DNA from: Dehalococcoidia bacterium
Lineage (GTDB): Bacteria; Chloroflexota; Dehalococcoidia; Dehalococcoidales; RBG-16-60-22
DNA: 9,023 nt
Assembly: GCA_013202615.1 (NCBI GenBank)
Contig: JABMRL010000167.1
Span: forward strand, 1-9,023
Direction of reading: 5' to 3'
Below the pieces are notes generated by a model. The model was not told the origin of the DNA. It ran no database searches and saw nothing but the letters and a program-made list of their open reading frames with translations. Positions 1 to 7,686 of this stretch are shown one piece after another (position 1 is the stretch's first letter; the number at the start of each line of letters is the position of its first letter). A program made the position numbers and the translations under genes.

Positions 1-1132
1 CCGCATGCTCATTCTCATCAAGGAGGAGATCAGCGACCTTAAGGAAAAGTACGGCGACGAGCGGCGGACCGAAATCGTCGAGGGTGGGGAGGTGCAATTC
101 CGTGAGGAGGACCTTATCCCGCACCAGAGGATGGTGGTGACGCTGAGCAGCCGGGGCTATGTTAAAAGGGTTCCCGCCCACCTTTACACCCCGCAGCACC
201 GCGGCGGAAAAGGGATTATCGGGATGATAACCAGGGAGGGCGACCCCGTACGACTGCTCACCGTGGCCGATACCCACGATGTCATTTTCTTTTTCACCAA
301 CCGGGGCAAGGTGTACAGCCTGAAGTGCCACGAGACGCCGGTGGACGGCTCCCGTATCGCGCGGGGTACGGCCGTTGTCAACCTGTTCCCTGTTGCTGAT
401 GGCGAAGTGGTGACGGCAATAGTGGCGGTGACCGAGTTTACGCCGGAGACTTACCTGCTCATGGCCACGGTTAAAGGGGAAGTAAAGAAGACATCGGTGG
501 ACCACTTCGCGGCGGTGCGCAGCAGCGGGCTCATTGCCATGGACCTGGCCGAGGGCGATGAGCAGGTAGATGCCTGCCTGGCTACGGATAAAGACGAGGT
601 TATCCTGGTCACGGATACCGGGCAATCCATCAAATTTACCGTGGCGAGCTTGCGGGCGAGTTCCCGGGTCAGCGGTGGCGTGCGTGCTATTCGCCTTGCC
701 TCCGGCGACCGTGTCGTCAGCATGAACCGCGCCGATGTCGAGGCATGCCTCCTGGTCGTGACCAGCGGCGGCTTCGGCAAGCTGACACAGCTGAAGCAGT
801 ATCCGCGTCAGCACCGGGCGGGCAGCGGGGTCAGGACCTTTAAAGTTACCGAGAAGACCGGCAGCATCGCGGCGGCTAAAGTGGTCGCCTTTCAGGACCA
901 GGTGATGATTATATCGGCCAACGGCATTGTCACCTGCACCCCGGTAAAGGAAAAGGACCCCAGGCAGGGCATTACCCTGCAGGGCAGGAGCACCCAGGGA
1001 GTCAGGTTGATGAGACTGGAGGCAGGGGATGAGGTGGTGGCGGTGGCCTCCTTCGGTGGAGAAAAGGAAAAGAGCAAGGACAAGCCGGAGAAAAAACCGG
1101 AAAAGAAGAGGGAAAAGAAGGGTAAGAAATGA
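1..1132 (+). CDS. gyrA: DNA gyrase subunit A, C-terminal domain (5'-truncated by window edge)
   Basis: GyrA is the DNA-cleaving subunit of type II topoisomerase (A2B2 with GyrB), which introduces negative supercoils. Only the end of the coiled coil and the C-terminal wrapping domain lie here. The catalytic Tyr region is upstream of base 1, and the first full codon is at bases 2-4. Numbering from the Met at base 5, the tail of the coiled coil reads EKYGDERRTEI (14-24). Six beta-pinwheel blades follow, starting near residues 43, 93, 150, 199, 249 and 300, each with a hydrophobic strand then a Gly turn. The GyrA box, needed for DNA wrapping, is QHRGGKG at 64-70 (bases 194-214) instead of the usual Q(R/K)RGG(R/K)G. 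This box and the six blades favour GyrA over ParC. The protein ends in a Lys/Glu tail (352-375). Its stop overlaps the start of the downstream SDR gene, which suggests co-transcription. Confidence 0.95.
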   Translation, partial: RMLILIKEEISDLKEKYGDERRTEIVEGGEVQFREEDLIPHQRMVVTLSSRGYVKRVPAHLYTPQHRGGKGIIGMITREGDPVRLLTVADTHDVIFFFTNRGKVYSLKCHETPVDGSRIARGTAVVNLFPVADGEVVTAIVAVTEFTPETYLLMATVKGEVKKTSVDHFAAVRSSGLIAMDLAEGDEQVDACLATDKDEVILVTDTGQSIKFTVASLRASSRVSGGVRAIRLASGDRVVSMNRADVEACLLVVTSGGFGKLTQLKQYPRQHRAGSGVRTFKVTEKTGSIAAAKVVAFQDQVMIISANGIVTCTPVKEKDPRQGITLQGRSTQGVRLMRLEAGDEVVAVASFGGEKEKSKDKPEKKPEKKREKKGKK

Positions 1133-1896
1133 GCATGCCAGGCATTTCTCTGGCCGGAAAAGTAGCGGTTGTTACCGGCAGTTCTCGCGGCATAGGCAAG
1201 GGGATTGCCCTCATGTTTGCCGGGGCAGGGGCGGACGTGGTGGTCTGTAGCCGAAACCTGGATGGCAAGCTGGAGCTGGCGGCTGACGAGGTTCGGCAAC
1301 TGGGGAGACGCTCTCTGGCCGTCACGGTCGATGTCAACCGGCAGGCGGACATCGATAACCTGATAAAGCAAACCATGGACGGATTCGGTGCCATTGACAT
1401 TTTGGTAAATAACGCCGCTACCGCGGTCAGGGCGCCGGTAATGGAGCAAAGCGAGGAGGACTGGGACAAGGTACTTGACACCAACCTGAAAAGTTACTTC
1501 CTCTGCTCACGGGCGGTGGGCAGGGTAATGATAGAGCAGAAGCGGGGCAATATCATCAATATTTCTTCGGTGCGGGGCATTGAGGGTACCCCGGGAAGGG
1601 TCGGCTACAGCGTTGCCAAGGCGGGGGTCATCATGCTTACCAGGGTGCTGGCTCTGGAATTCGTCCAGTATAATATACGGGTGAACGCCATCGCGCCCGG
1701 CTGGATTATGACGGAGCTTACCGCGTCGCAGTGGAAGGACCCCAAAGTTCGCAAAGAGATAGAAGCGACGATACCGATGGGCCGCTGGGCTTCGGCGGAC
1801 GAGATGGCCAGCGTGGCCCTCTTCCTGGCCTCAGATATGTCCAGCTATGTGACCGGGCAAACCCTGGCGGCGGATGGCGGCATCACTGCCGCCTAA
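1129..1896 (+). CDS. Short-chain dehydrogenase/reductase (FabG-like SDR)
   Basis: This is a 255-residue classical SDR, the usual length, predicted to be a cytosolic NAD(P)(H)-dependent oxidoreductase. The Rossmann cofactor motif is TGSSRGIG (16-23), followed by D68 and the NNAA motif (94-97; NNAG is commoner). The catalytic set is N119, S147, Y160 and K164, with Y160-S-V-A-K164 as YxxxK. Arg at 20 and at 42, just after the second beta strand, suggests NADP(H) preference (inference). The C-terminal VTGQTLAADGG (241-251) is typical of the FabG/glucose-dehydrogenase branch. The substrate cannot be told from sequence; 3-oxoacyl-ACP reductase is one option, but no fatty-acid genes are nearby. The ATG overlaps the gyrA stop by 4 bp (ATGA), with GAAGGG six bases upstream. 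A second ATG two codons later is possible. The stop overlaps that of the convergent radical SAM gene. Confidence 0.93.
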   Translation: MSMPGISLAGKVAVVTGSSRGIGKGIALMFAGAGADVVVCSRNLDGKLELAADEVRQLGRRSLAVTVDVNRQADIDNLIKQTMDGFGAIDILVNNAATAVRAPVMEQSEEDWDKVLDTNLKSYFLCSRAVGRVMIEQKRGNIINISSVRGIEGTPGRVGYSVAKAGVIMLTRVLALEFVQYNIRVNAIAPGWIMTELTASQWKDPKVRKEIEATIPMGRWASADEMASVALFLASDMSSYVTGQTLAADGGITAA

Positions 1897-3725
1897 CTTA
1901 TCGCTTTGGATTTTAACCGGCAGTCCGGATGCCAGCGCTGCATTCCGCACGAGTAACATTCGCCAAAACGACAGTCCGGCGTTTCTTTGCCCTCCGTCGC
2001 GGAGCGGAATTCCTTCTTCAAAAAGGCGGTTGAAACCCCGGGGTCAATATGCGCCCAGGGAAGCAGTTCGTCGAGGGAACGCTCGCGGCGTGCGTAGAAG
2101 GCGGGGTCAAGGCCGCTCTCGGCGAGAGCACTCTGCCAGTTCTCGTAATTGAAATGTTCGTTCCAGGCGTCGAATTTGGAGCCGAGTTTCCAGGCACGGC
2201 GGATTACCGCACCCAGACGCCGGTCGCCGCGTGATATAACGGCTTCCAGGAGGCTTGCCTTCGGGTCCTGCCACGACAGCTTCGCTCCCAGCCGCCGCAG
2301 CCCCTGCCTCAAAATTTCCTGTTTTTTGTTTAACTGGGCCTCGTCTTCCTGGGCTACCCACTGGAAGGGGGTATGTGGCTTGGGCACGAAAGTGGCCGCG
2401 CTGACCCTGAGGCCCGGCAACTTTCCCTTCACCTGTTTTCCCACGGTACGGATTTTTTCCACCAGCCGGACAATATCATCGACATCTTCGGCGGTCTCGG
2501 TGGGCAGGCCCAGCATGAAGTACAGTTTCATGCCCGTCCAGCCCCGCTCAAAGGCGGTGGCGGCCGTTTCCAGGAGGTCATCTTCCGGAATGTTCTTGTT
2601 GATGACCCGGCGCAGGCGCTCGCTGCCGGCTTCAGGGGCAAAGGTCAATCCCGTCCGGCTGCGGGCAGGGAGCGCGCCCATCAAGCGGACGGAGAAACGG
2701 CTGATGCGCAGGCTGGGCAGCGAGAGGGCGAGGTTCGGGTGCTGGGCGGCCAGAGCGGCGACCAGCTCATCGATGCTGGCATAGTCGCTGCTGCTCAGCG
2801 AGACCAGGGATATTACGTCGTAGCCACAGTGTCCGATGATTTCTGCCGCTGCCTTGAGCACTTCTTCCCGGGGACGCTCCCGTACCGGGCGGTAGATAAT
2901 GCCGGCCTGGCAGAAGCGACAGCCGCGACTGCACCCCCGCTGTATCTCTATGGCGCCGCGGTCGTGCACGACCTCGATGTACGGGACAACAGGGCTTGTC
3001 GCCGGAGGTGGCAGCCTGGTTATGATGCGCCGCTGGATGCGGGGTTTCGCTTCCGGTGCGCTTGGCGTGAAGCTCTTCAAGCGACCATCAGCCTGGTATT
3101 CCACGTGATACAGGCCGGGAACATAGATGCCCGGAATGGCGGCCGCCTGTCGCAGGAAATCGCTTTTTCGGGTGCCGCCCGCCTTCTTCCATTCGCGGTA
3201 AACATCCAGAAATTCAAGGCTTACCTCTTCCCCGTCACCGATGACAAAGAGGTCGATGAAGTCGGCCATCGGTTCCGGATTCAGCACGCAGCCGCCCCCG
3301 GCGATGACCAGCGGATGGCTCTCATCCCTTTCCGCGGCGAGGACGGGTATGTGGGCCAGGTCGAGCATATTCAGTACGTTGGTATAGGTGAGCTCATAGC
3401 CGAGGGAGAAGCCGATGATATTAAAATCCCGGAGCGGGCGCCTGGATTCGAGGCTGAAAAGGGGGATATCCCTTTCCCTCAGGGAGGCTTCCATGTCCAT
3501 CCAGGGGGCAAAGGCGCGCTCGGCAAGCACATCTGGCTGGCGGTTGAAAAGTTCATAGAGTACGGGCAGGGCGATATTGGACATCCCGATTTCATAGACA
3601 TCGGGATAGCTGAGGGCGATTTTTATCGGCGTGCTGTCCCAGTCCTTGACGATGCTGTTCCACTCGCCGCCCGTATAGCGCCCCGGCCTGGTCACCTTGA
3701 GCAGTATGTCATCCAGATTGGTCAA
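1893..3725 (-). CDS. B12-binding-domain radical SAM protein (TIGR03960-like)
   Basis: A 610-residue protein from the chosen TTG start. The N-terminal half resembles the cobalamin-binding-type domain of this family, with landmarks SYPDVYEIGMSN, GFSLGYELTYTNVLNML, an Ala-Gly-Gly-Gly run and VIGDGEE. The radical SAM cluster motif CxxxCxxC is C265-SRG-C269-RF-C272 (first Cys codon at 2931-2933), which binds the 4Fe-4S cluster that cleaves S-adenosylmethionine. Later landmarks are LTFAPEAGSERLR and LYFMLGLPTET. The C terminus has four more Cys (585, 590, 593, 602), as expected in the family, possibly a second metal site. I know no established reaction for the family. It is commonly paired or fused with a TIGR03936 (DUF2344) protein, and no such partner is in this window. 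A longer ORF begins at another TTG (3744-3746), but the 3723-3725 TTG has a much better ribosome site and matches the family N terminus. No convincing promoter was found. Confidence 0.9.
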   Translation of the reverse strand: MTNLDDILLKVTRPGRYTGGEWNSIVKDWDSTPIKIALSYPDVYEIGMSNIALPVLYELFNRQPDVLAERAFAPWMDMEASLRERDIPLFSLESRRPLRDFNIIGFSLGYELTYTNVLNMLDLAHIPVLAAERDESHPLVIAGGGCVLNPEPMADFIDLFVIGDGEEVSLEFLDVYREWKKAGGTRKSDFLRQAAAIPGIYVPGLYHVEYQADGRLKSFTPSAPEAKPRIQRRIITRLPPPATSPVVPYIEVVHDRGAIEIQRGCSRGCRFCQAGIIYRPVRERPREEVLKAAAEIIGHCGYDVISLVSLSSSDYASIDELVAALAAQHPNLALSLPSLRISRFSVRLMGALPARSRTGLTFAPEAGSERLRRVINKNIPEDDLLETAATAFERGWTGMKLYFMLGLPTETAEDVDDIVRLVEKIRTVGKQVKGKLPGLRVSAATFVPKPHTPFQWVAQEDEAQLNKKQEILRQGLRRLGAKLSWQDPKASLLEAVISRGDRRLGAVIRRAWKLGSKFDAWNEHFNYENWQSALAESGLDPAFYARRERSLDELLPWAHIDPGVSTAFLKKEFRSATEGKETPDCRFGECYSCGMQRWHPDCRLKSKAIS

Positions 3726-3730
3726 GCCTT

Positions 3731-3736
3731 TCCTCC
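3731..3736 (-). promoter_or_regulatory. Ribosome binding site setting the TTG start of the radical SAM gene
   Basis: On the minus strand the sequence reads GGAGGAAAGGC-TTG, so a strong Shine-Dalgarno (GGAGGA) sits five bases before the TTG at 3725-3723. The upstream in-frame TTG at 3746-3744 would place this GGAGGA inside the coding region. No ATG or GTG offers a better choice nearby. Confidence 0.7.
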
Positions 3737-3892
3737 GCGCGGTCAACGATATACGACTTTATCTTAAAAAGGGGGGTAAAAGCAATAAAGAGAAGTGGCG
3801 CCTCTCTTTTCTCTCACTAGGTTTGCTTTTCGGGTAAGCAGTGGTATTTTCTACCTCACCCCCTGGGTTTTATCTAACCCCATCCCCCTTTA

Positions 3893-3924
3893 TCCCCCCT
3901 TCCCCTTTCAAGGGGAAGGGGGGA
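3893..3924. repeat. Long C-run/G-run palindrome (REP-like)
   Basis: Left arm TCCCCCCTTCCCCTT (3893-3907) is exactly complementary to the right arm AAGGGGAAGGGGGGA (3910-3924), with only two bases between, so the effective loop is four or more bases. Purine/pyrimidine-run palindromes like this are often dispersed extragenic repeats. Whether this one is repeated elsewhere cannot be seen from one window. Confidence 0.6.
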
Positions 3925-3934
3925 GGGCTTATTA

Positions 3935-3956
3935 AAGAGGGGCTTGCGCCCCTCTT
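3935..3956 (-). terminator. Stable hairpin with GNRA loop; possible secondary terminator
   Basis: Arms AAGAGGGGC (3935-3943) and GCCCCTCTT (3948-3956) pair perfectly over 9 bp. Read as minus-strand RNA the loop is GCAA, a GNRA tetraloop, and the stem is followed by UUUAAU, a weak U tract. It could act as a back-up terminator or 3' stabiliser for dnaK readthrough, or simply be part of the repeat cluster. Confidence 0.4.
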
Positions 3957-4060
3957 GGACTCCCCGTTGGGTAGGGTGGTGGAGTTAAAAACGGGGGGAT
4001 AAGCCACAGATGATGCTGGGCGGCTTGGGTGGGAATAGATATTATAGAAAAGGGGTGGGG

Positions 4061-4090
4061 AAAAAGGAGAGGGGGTTTTTAAGCCCTCTC
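4061..4090 (-). terminator. Rho-independent terminator of the hrcA-grpE-dnaK operon
   Basis: On the minus strand GAGAGGG (4090-4084) pairs with CCCTCTC (4073-4067) across a 10-base loop. The stem is followed by CTTTTT (4066-4061). It begins 30 bases after the dnaK stop codon, the expected place for the operon's 3' end. Confidence 0.75.
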
Positions 4091-4120
4091 TTTTATCCAT
4101 ATTAGCTTTATTTAGCAGCC

Positions 4121-6043
4121 TTAAACTTCCCGGAACTCGCCTTCCACGGCGCCTTCGCCTTCCTCACCACCTCCGTCGCCACCGCCTTCCTGTTCCGGAG
4201 GTGCCTCGCCTTCTGGTGGCGGGGGCGGTTGCTGGTATACGGCGGCGCCGACTTTCTGCATCATCTCGTTTAACTCCTGGCTTGCCTTCTGGATGGCCGC
4301 AACGTCGGAGCCCTGCAGCGCCGAGCGCACTTCGGAAATCTTGGCTTCCACCTCCTGGTTCAGCTCGGCCGGTATCTTGTCTTTGTTGTCGCGGAGGGTC
4401 TTCTCGGCGGTATAGGCGAGGGTATCGGCCATATTGCGTGCTTCCACTTCCTCGCGCCGCTTGTTGTCTTCCGCCGCGTGCATTTCCGCATCTTTCTGCA
4501 TTTCGTCTATTTCTTCCTTTTTCAGGCCGCTGGAGGCGGTGATGGTTATCTTCTGCTCCCGGCCGGTGCCCTTGTCCATCGCCTTTACATTGAGGATGCC
4601 GTTGGCATCGATGTCAAACGTGACCTCAACCTGGGGCAGGCCGCGCGGTGCCGGCAGGATGCCATCAAGGATAAAGCGACCCAGCGTGCGGTTGTCAGTG
4701 GACATCGGCCGTTCACCCTGGAGAACGTGGATATCAACGCTCGGCTGGTTGTCCGCGGCGGTGCTGAAAATCTGGCTCTTGGAGGTGGGGATGGTGGTGT
4801 TGCGCGTGATGAGAGAGGTGGCCACACCGCCCAGGGTCTCGATGCCCAGGGTCAGCGGGGTAACGTCAAGCAGCAGGACTTCTTTCACCTCGCCCTTGAG
4901 CACGCCGGCCTGAATCGCCGCCCCGATGGCAACGACCTCATCCGGATTCACCCCCTTATGTGGCTCCTTGTTAAAGAACTGCTTCACCTTTTCCTGTACC
5001 AGGGGCATTCTGGTCTGCCCGCCGACGAGGATGACCTCATTAATTTGCGCATTTGTCTTGCCGGCATCTTCCATTGCCTGTTTGCACGGGCCCAGGGTCT
5101 TCTCCACCAGGTCCATAACCAGCTGCTCCAGCTTGGCCCGCGTGAGCGTATAGCTCAGGTGTTTCGGGCCGCTGGCGTCTGCGGTAACGAAGGGCAGGTT
5201 GATTTCTGTCTGCTGGACGGTGGAGAGCTCGACTTTCGCCCTCTCGGCAGCCTCCTTCAGGCGCTGCAATGCCATCTTGTCCTGTTTGAGGTCGATTCCC
5301 TGGTCGCGCTTGAACTCGTCACTGAGCCAGTCCATAACGCGCTGGTCGAAATCATCGCCACCGAGGTGGGTATCCCCGGCAGTTGATTTGACCTGGAAAG
5401 TACCCTCGCCGATTTCGAGGATTGAGATGTCAAAGGTACCGCCGCCCAGGTCATAGACGGCAATCGACTCCTCTCCCTTCTTGTCAAGACCGTAGGCCAG
5501 CGATGCCGCCGTGGGCTCGTTTATAATACGCAGCACGTTCAGTCCGGCGATGGTGCCGGCATCCTTGGTAGCCTGTCGTTGCGCGTCGTTAAAATAGGCG
5601 GGGACGGTGATAACGGCATCGGTCACCTGTTCGCCGAGGTAAGCCTCGGCATCCGCCTTTATTTTCTGCAGAATCATGGCGGAAATCTCTTCGGGCCGGT
5701 ACTCCTTGTCTCCCATCTTCACCGTGGCTTCGTTGTTCTTGCCTTTAGTTACCGAGTAGGTCTTGCGCTTGGCGTCCTCTTCCACGGGTAGCTCGCGCCC
5801 GATGGGCTCTCCCCATTTACGCCCCATAAATCGCTTTATGCTGTAGATGGTATTATCCGGGTTGACGATAGCCTGGCGCCTGGCGATCTGTCCGACCAGA
5901 CGTTCTCCGGTCTTGCTTACGGCCACTACCGATGGGATAAGGTTGCCGCCCTCGGCCGATGGTATGACCACCGGCTCGCCGCCCTGCATCACCGCCACTT
6001 CGCTCATCGTTGTTCCAAGGTCAATGCCAACAGCTCTTCCCAT
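4121..6043 (-). CDS. dnaK: Molecular chaperone DnaK (Hsp70)
   Basis: A 640-residue cytosolic Hsp70 that binds exposed hydrophobic peptides under control of ATP hydrolysis, working with GrpE and a J-protein. ATPase landmarks are GIDLGTT (6-12), K70 in SIKRFMG, INEPTAA (174-180), YDLGGGTFD (197-205, with T203 at the E. coli Thr199 position) and LVGGQTRMP (339-347). The interdomain linker is VLLLD (389-393), then the substrate-binding domain and helical lid. The disordered C terminus is rich in Pro, Gly and Glu (605-633) and ends GEFREV, a departure from the EEVD-like ends of many DnaKs. Residue 13 is Met where Asn, Tyr or Phe is common. The ATG lies one base after the grpE stop (TAA-T-ATG), with AAGGAGG inside grpE (6053-6059), so translational coupling is likely. 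It is the last gene of the CIRCE-controlled operon. Confidence 0.98.
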   Translation of the reverse strand: MGRAVGIDLGTTMSEVAVMQGGEPVVIPSAEGGNLIPSVVAVSKTGERLVGQIARRQAIVNPDNTIYSIKRFMGRKWGEPIGRELPVEEDAKRKTYSVTKGKNNEATVKMGDKEYRPEEISAMILQKIKADAEAYLGEQVTDAVITVPAYFNDAQRQATKDAGTIAGLNVLRIINEPTAASLAYGLDKKGEESIAVYDLGGGTFDISILEIGEGTFQVKSTAGDTHLGGDDFDQRVMDWLSDEFKRDQGIDLKQDKMALQRLKEAAERAKVELSTVQQTEINLPFVTADASGPKHLSYTLTRAKLEQLVMDLVEKTLGPCKQAMEDAGKTNAQINEVILVGGQTRMPLVQEKVKQFFNKEPHKGVNPDEVVAIGAAIQAGVLKGEVKEVLLLDVTPLTLGIETLGGVATSLITRNTTIPTSKSQIFSTAADNQPSVDIHVLQGERPMSTDNRTLGRFILDGILPAPRGLPQVEVTFDIDANGILNVKAMDKGTGREQKITITASSGLKKEEIDEMQKDAEMHAAEDNKRREEVEARNMADTLAYTAEKTLRDNKDKIPAELNQEVEAKISEVRSALQGSDVAAIQKASQELNEMMQKVGAAVYQQPPPPPEGEAPPEQEGGGDGGGEEGEGAVEGEFREV

Positions 6044-6044
6044 A

Positions 6045-6599
6045 TTATTCGTCCTCCTTATCCATGTCTAAGTCTTCTTCATTGCCCACCACAACCATGG
6101 TTGGGCGGACAACTTTGTCATGCAATTGGTAACCCTTGCGTATTTCCTCTATAATGATTCCTTCCCTGCCTTTCTCCTGTCTCACCGCTTCGTGAAGGTT
6201 GGGGTCAAATGGTTCCCCCAGCGCTTCAATCTGGGTAAGCCCCTGCGCTTCCAGCACGGCGCTGAATTTGCGATAAATGAGTTTGACGCCGTCTACCCAG
6301 GCGGCGCCGGACAGTTTTGCCGGCACGTGCTCGAGTGCTCTCTCCAGGTCATCCAGGACTGGTAATAGTTCGAGCAAGAGGCCGGCATTGACAAATCTTA
6401 TGAATTCCTCTCGCTCCTGCTCGCTGCGCCGCTTGAAATTTGTGAAGTCGGCTTGGGCACGCTGCCAGCCGGCCAGGTTAACTTCCGCCTTTGCCTGTTC
6501 CTCAGCCAGTTCCTGCCGCAGGCTTTCCATATCCTCGCTTTCAGCGAGCTCTGGTGCCGTGTCTATGTTCGGCTTTTCTTCTGCTTCCGATGACATCAT
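6045..6599 (-). CDS. grpE: GrpE, nucleotide exchange factor of DnaK
   Basis: A 184-residue GrpE, near the usual length, acting in the cytosol as a dimer that opens the DnaK nucleotide site so ADP leaves. The N terminus is acidic and probably disordered (1-25). A long helix follows with the family segment [12 protein letters not shown] (47-58). The central part contains [12 protein letters not shown] (78-89). The C-terminal beta domain that touches DnaK carries FDPNLHEAV (131-139) and [11 protein letters not shown] (156-166). It ends in an acidic tail. There are two tandem ATG codons (6599-6594); the first is used here, and the choice changes the protein by one residue. No strong Shine-Dalgarno is seen: an AAGGA lies about 17 bases upstream, too far to be ideal. 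It sits 64 bases after hrcA and is coupled to dnaK. Confidence 0.97.
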   Translation of the reverse strand: MMSSEAEEKPNIDTAPELAESEDMESLRQELAEEQAKAEVNLAGWQRAQADFTNFKRRSEQEREEFIRFVNAGLLLELLPVLDDLERALEHVPAKLSGAAWVDGVKLIYRKFSAVLEAQGLTQIEALGEPFDPNLHEAVRQEKGREGIIIEEIRKGYQLHDKVVRPTMVVVGNEEDLDMDKEDE

Positions 6600-6633
6600 A
6601 ATCTATCTTACTTTATTCCTTGAAATTCGCCTA

Positions 6634-6645
6634 TGACTTAAGTCA
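6634..6645. other. 12-bp perfect palindrome in the hrcA-grpE gap
   Basis: TGACTTAAGTCA is fully self-complementary and lies in the 64-base space between hrcA and grpE. No second promoter is clear beside it. It could be a protein-binding site or chance; no known operator is recognised. Confidence 0.3.
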
Positions 6646-6663
6646 CGAAATCGCCGGACGGCT

Positions 6664-7674
6664 TCAGTAGAGTCCAGACATCAAATCGCTCAATATCTTA
6701 GACAGATAATTAACAGAGGGAATGGTATGTGCGTAAGGCATTCGGGTGGGGCCAAGAACGCTGACCGTGCCCACCGCCTCGTTGGAGATACCGTACTTGC
6801 CGGTCACGATGCTGTAGCTGTGAAAGGTTTCGTCCTCGTTTTCCCTGCCGATGGTAACGGTAACCTTCTGGCTTTCCAGCTCTTTCGGAATGATTGTCTT
6901 GATAAGGCGGCGCTTTTCCACCAGTTCCATGAGACCGCGCATTCTATCGCTGCGTGTGAACTCGGGCTGACCGAGCATGAAATGAAATCCATCCAGATAA
7001 GGGTCTTCATATTCTTGCTCATCATCGTCCTGCATCGTACGGCTTAAAACATCCTTTATTTGTTCCTCAGTCGGGGAAAACTCGTTTTCTTTTTCCATGA
7101 TTTGTTCCCGGTGCAGCCCTGAGAACGCGGCATTGAACTTATTGGCTATAATGGTCAGGCTTGACTGTGGAACGGCCTCGTCAAAGGTGATTAATTGCTC
7201 CTTAACTCTGGCGCCGTGGAGGACAAGAACCATAAGCGCCGTAGTGTCCTGCAGGGACAGCAGTTCCATGTGCTTGAACCGACAGCCCGCCGGTCGGGGA
7301 GTGGTGATGACTGCCATGTTCTGTGCCTGCTGGGCCAGAAGAGTGGCCGCCAGGCTCAACCACTTCTCCAGGTCCCGTTCAACCTGGTGGAAAAGGTGGC
7401 TGAACAGCCGCTGCTCCGATTCAGAAAGCGAGATATCTTTGAGCGATTCCACATGGAAGCGGTAGCCTTTATCCGAAGGCACACTGCCGGCGGAGTGGTG
7501 GGCGCGGATTATGTACCCCTCGTTTTCCAGGCGCGACATCTCGTTGCGGATGGTGGCGGAGCTCACTCCTAGCGCTGGTTCCTGGGCAATGCTCTGGGAA
7601 GGTATCGGCACTGCCTGGTCAATATACTTTGACACAATCAGGTTCAGTATGGTTTCCGAACGCGGCGATATCAT
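6664..7674 (-). CDS. hrcA: Heat-inducible transcription repressor HrcA
   Basis: A 336-residue HrcA, the usual length, the DNA-binding repressor of class I heat-shock genes that recognises CIRCE; its activity generally depends on GroEL. The N-terminal winged helix (about 1-75) contains GVSSATIRNEMSRLENEGYI (36-55), the typical helix-turn-helix, and SAGSVPSDKGYRF (61-73). Most relatives have Arg where residue 64 is Ser here. The C-terminal domain has VTIGREN (273-279) and the signature VLGPTRMPYAHTIPSVNYLS (306-325). A strongly acidic insert (QDDDEQEYEDP, 215-225) sits in the middle. The ATG at 7674-7672 has GGAG (7684-7681) six bases upstream. The promoter and a perfect CIRCE lie just before it, so the gene should repress itself together with grpE and dnaK. 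Confidence 0.97.
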   Translation of the reverse strand: MISPRSETILNLIVSKYIDQAVPIPSQSIAQEPALGVSSATIRNEMSRLENEGYIIRAHHSAGSVPSDKGYRFHVESLKDISLSESEQRLFSHLFHQVERDLEKWLSLAATLLAQQAQNMAVITTPRPAGCRFKHMELLSLQDTTALMVLVLHGARVKEQLITFDEAVPQSSLTIIANKFNAAFSGLHREQIMEKENEFSPTEEQIKDVLSRTMQDDDEQEYEDPYLDGFHFMLGQPEFTRSDRMRGLMELVEKRRLIKTIIPKELESQKVTVTIGRENEDETFHSYSIVTGKYGISNEAVGTVSVLGPTRMPYAHTIPSVNYLSKILSDLMSGLY

Positions 7675-7686
7675 TTTTAACTCCGA

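Larger units (their letters stand above)
3747..4120. other. Gene-free intergenic stretch, rich in G/C-run hairpins
   Basis: No credible gene lies here. It holds, in order: a weak imperfect hairpin at 3787-3809 (AAAGAGA and TCTCTTT arms); a small one at 3865-3880 (GGGTT and AACCC); a near-perfect 15-bp-arm palindrome at 3893-3924; a 9-bp-stem hairpin at 3935-3956; and the dnaK terminator at 4061-4090. A 10-bp inverted pair, TTATCCCCCC (3890-3899) and GGGGGGATAA (3993-4002), encloses the two main hairpins. Base use is strongly biased to runs of G or C, unlike the flanking genes. The 76-codon minus-strand ORF across it reads like translated repeat. Confidence 0.7.

Noticed and set aside
892..1484. 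Two overlapping minus-strand ORFs across the gyrA/SDR junction
   Set aside because: They cover conserved gyrA and SDR coding sequence, and their Pro- and Ser-rich runs are the reverse of the gyrA Lys/Glu tail.
2373..3767. 464-codon plus-strand ORF opposite the radical SAM gene
   Set aside because: It lies antisense to a clearly conserved protein with intact motifs. Its length is explained by high GC and the reverse-frame effect, and the translation shows no recognisable domain.
3787..3809. Hairpin AAAGAGA...TCTCTTT before the radical SAM gene
   Set aside because: The stem is short and A/T-heavy with a 9-base loop. It is neither placed nor strong enough to call a terminator or attenuator.
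3870..4100. 76-codon minus-strand ORF between dnaK and the radical SAM gene
   Set aside because: It spans the hairpin cluster and the terminator, its residues reflect G/C runs (Pro, Gly, Lys-Gly-Glu), and no ribosome site or family resemblance is seen.
4478..5386. 302-codon plus-strand ORF opposite dnaK
   Set aside because: It is an antisense shadow of dnaK with no recognisable features. Antisense dnaK ORFs of this sort are a known source of false annotations.
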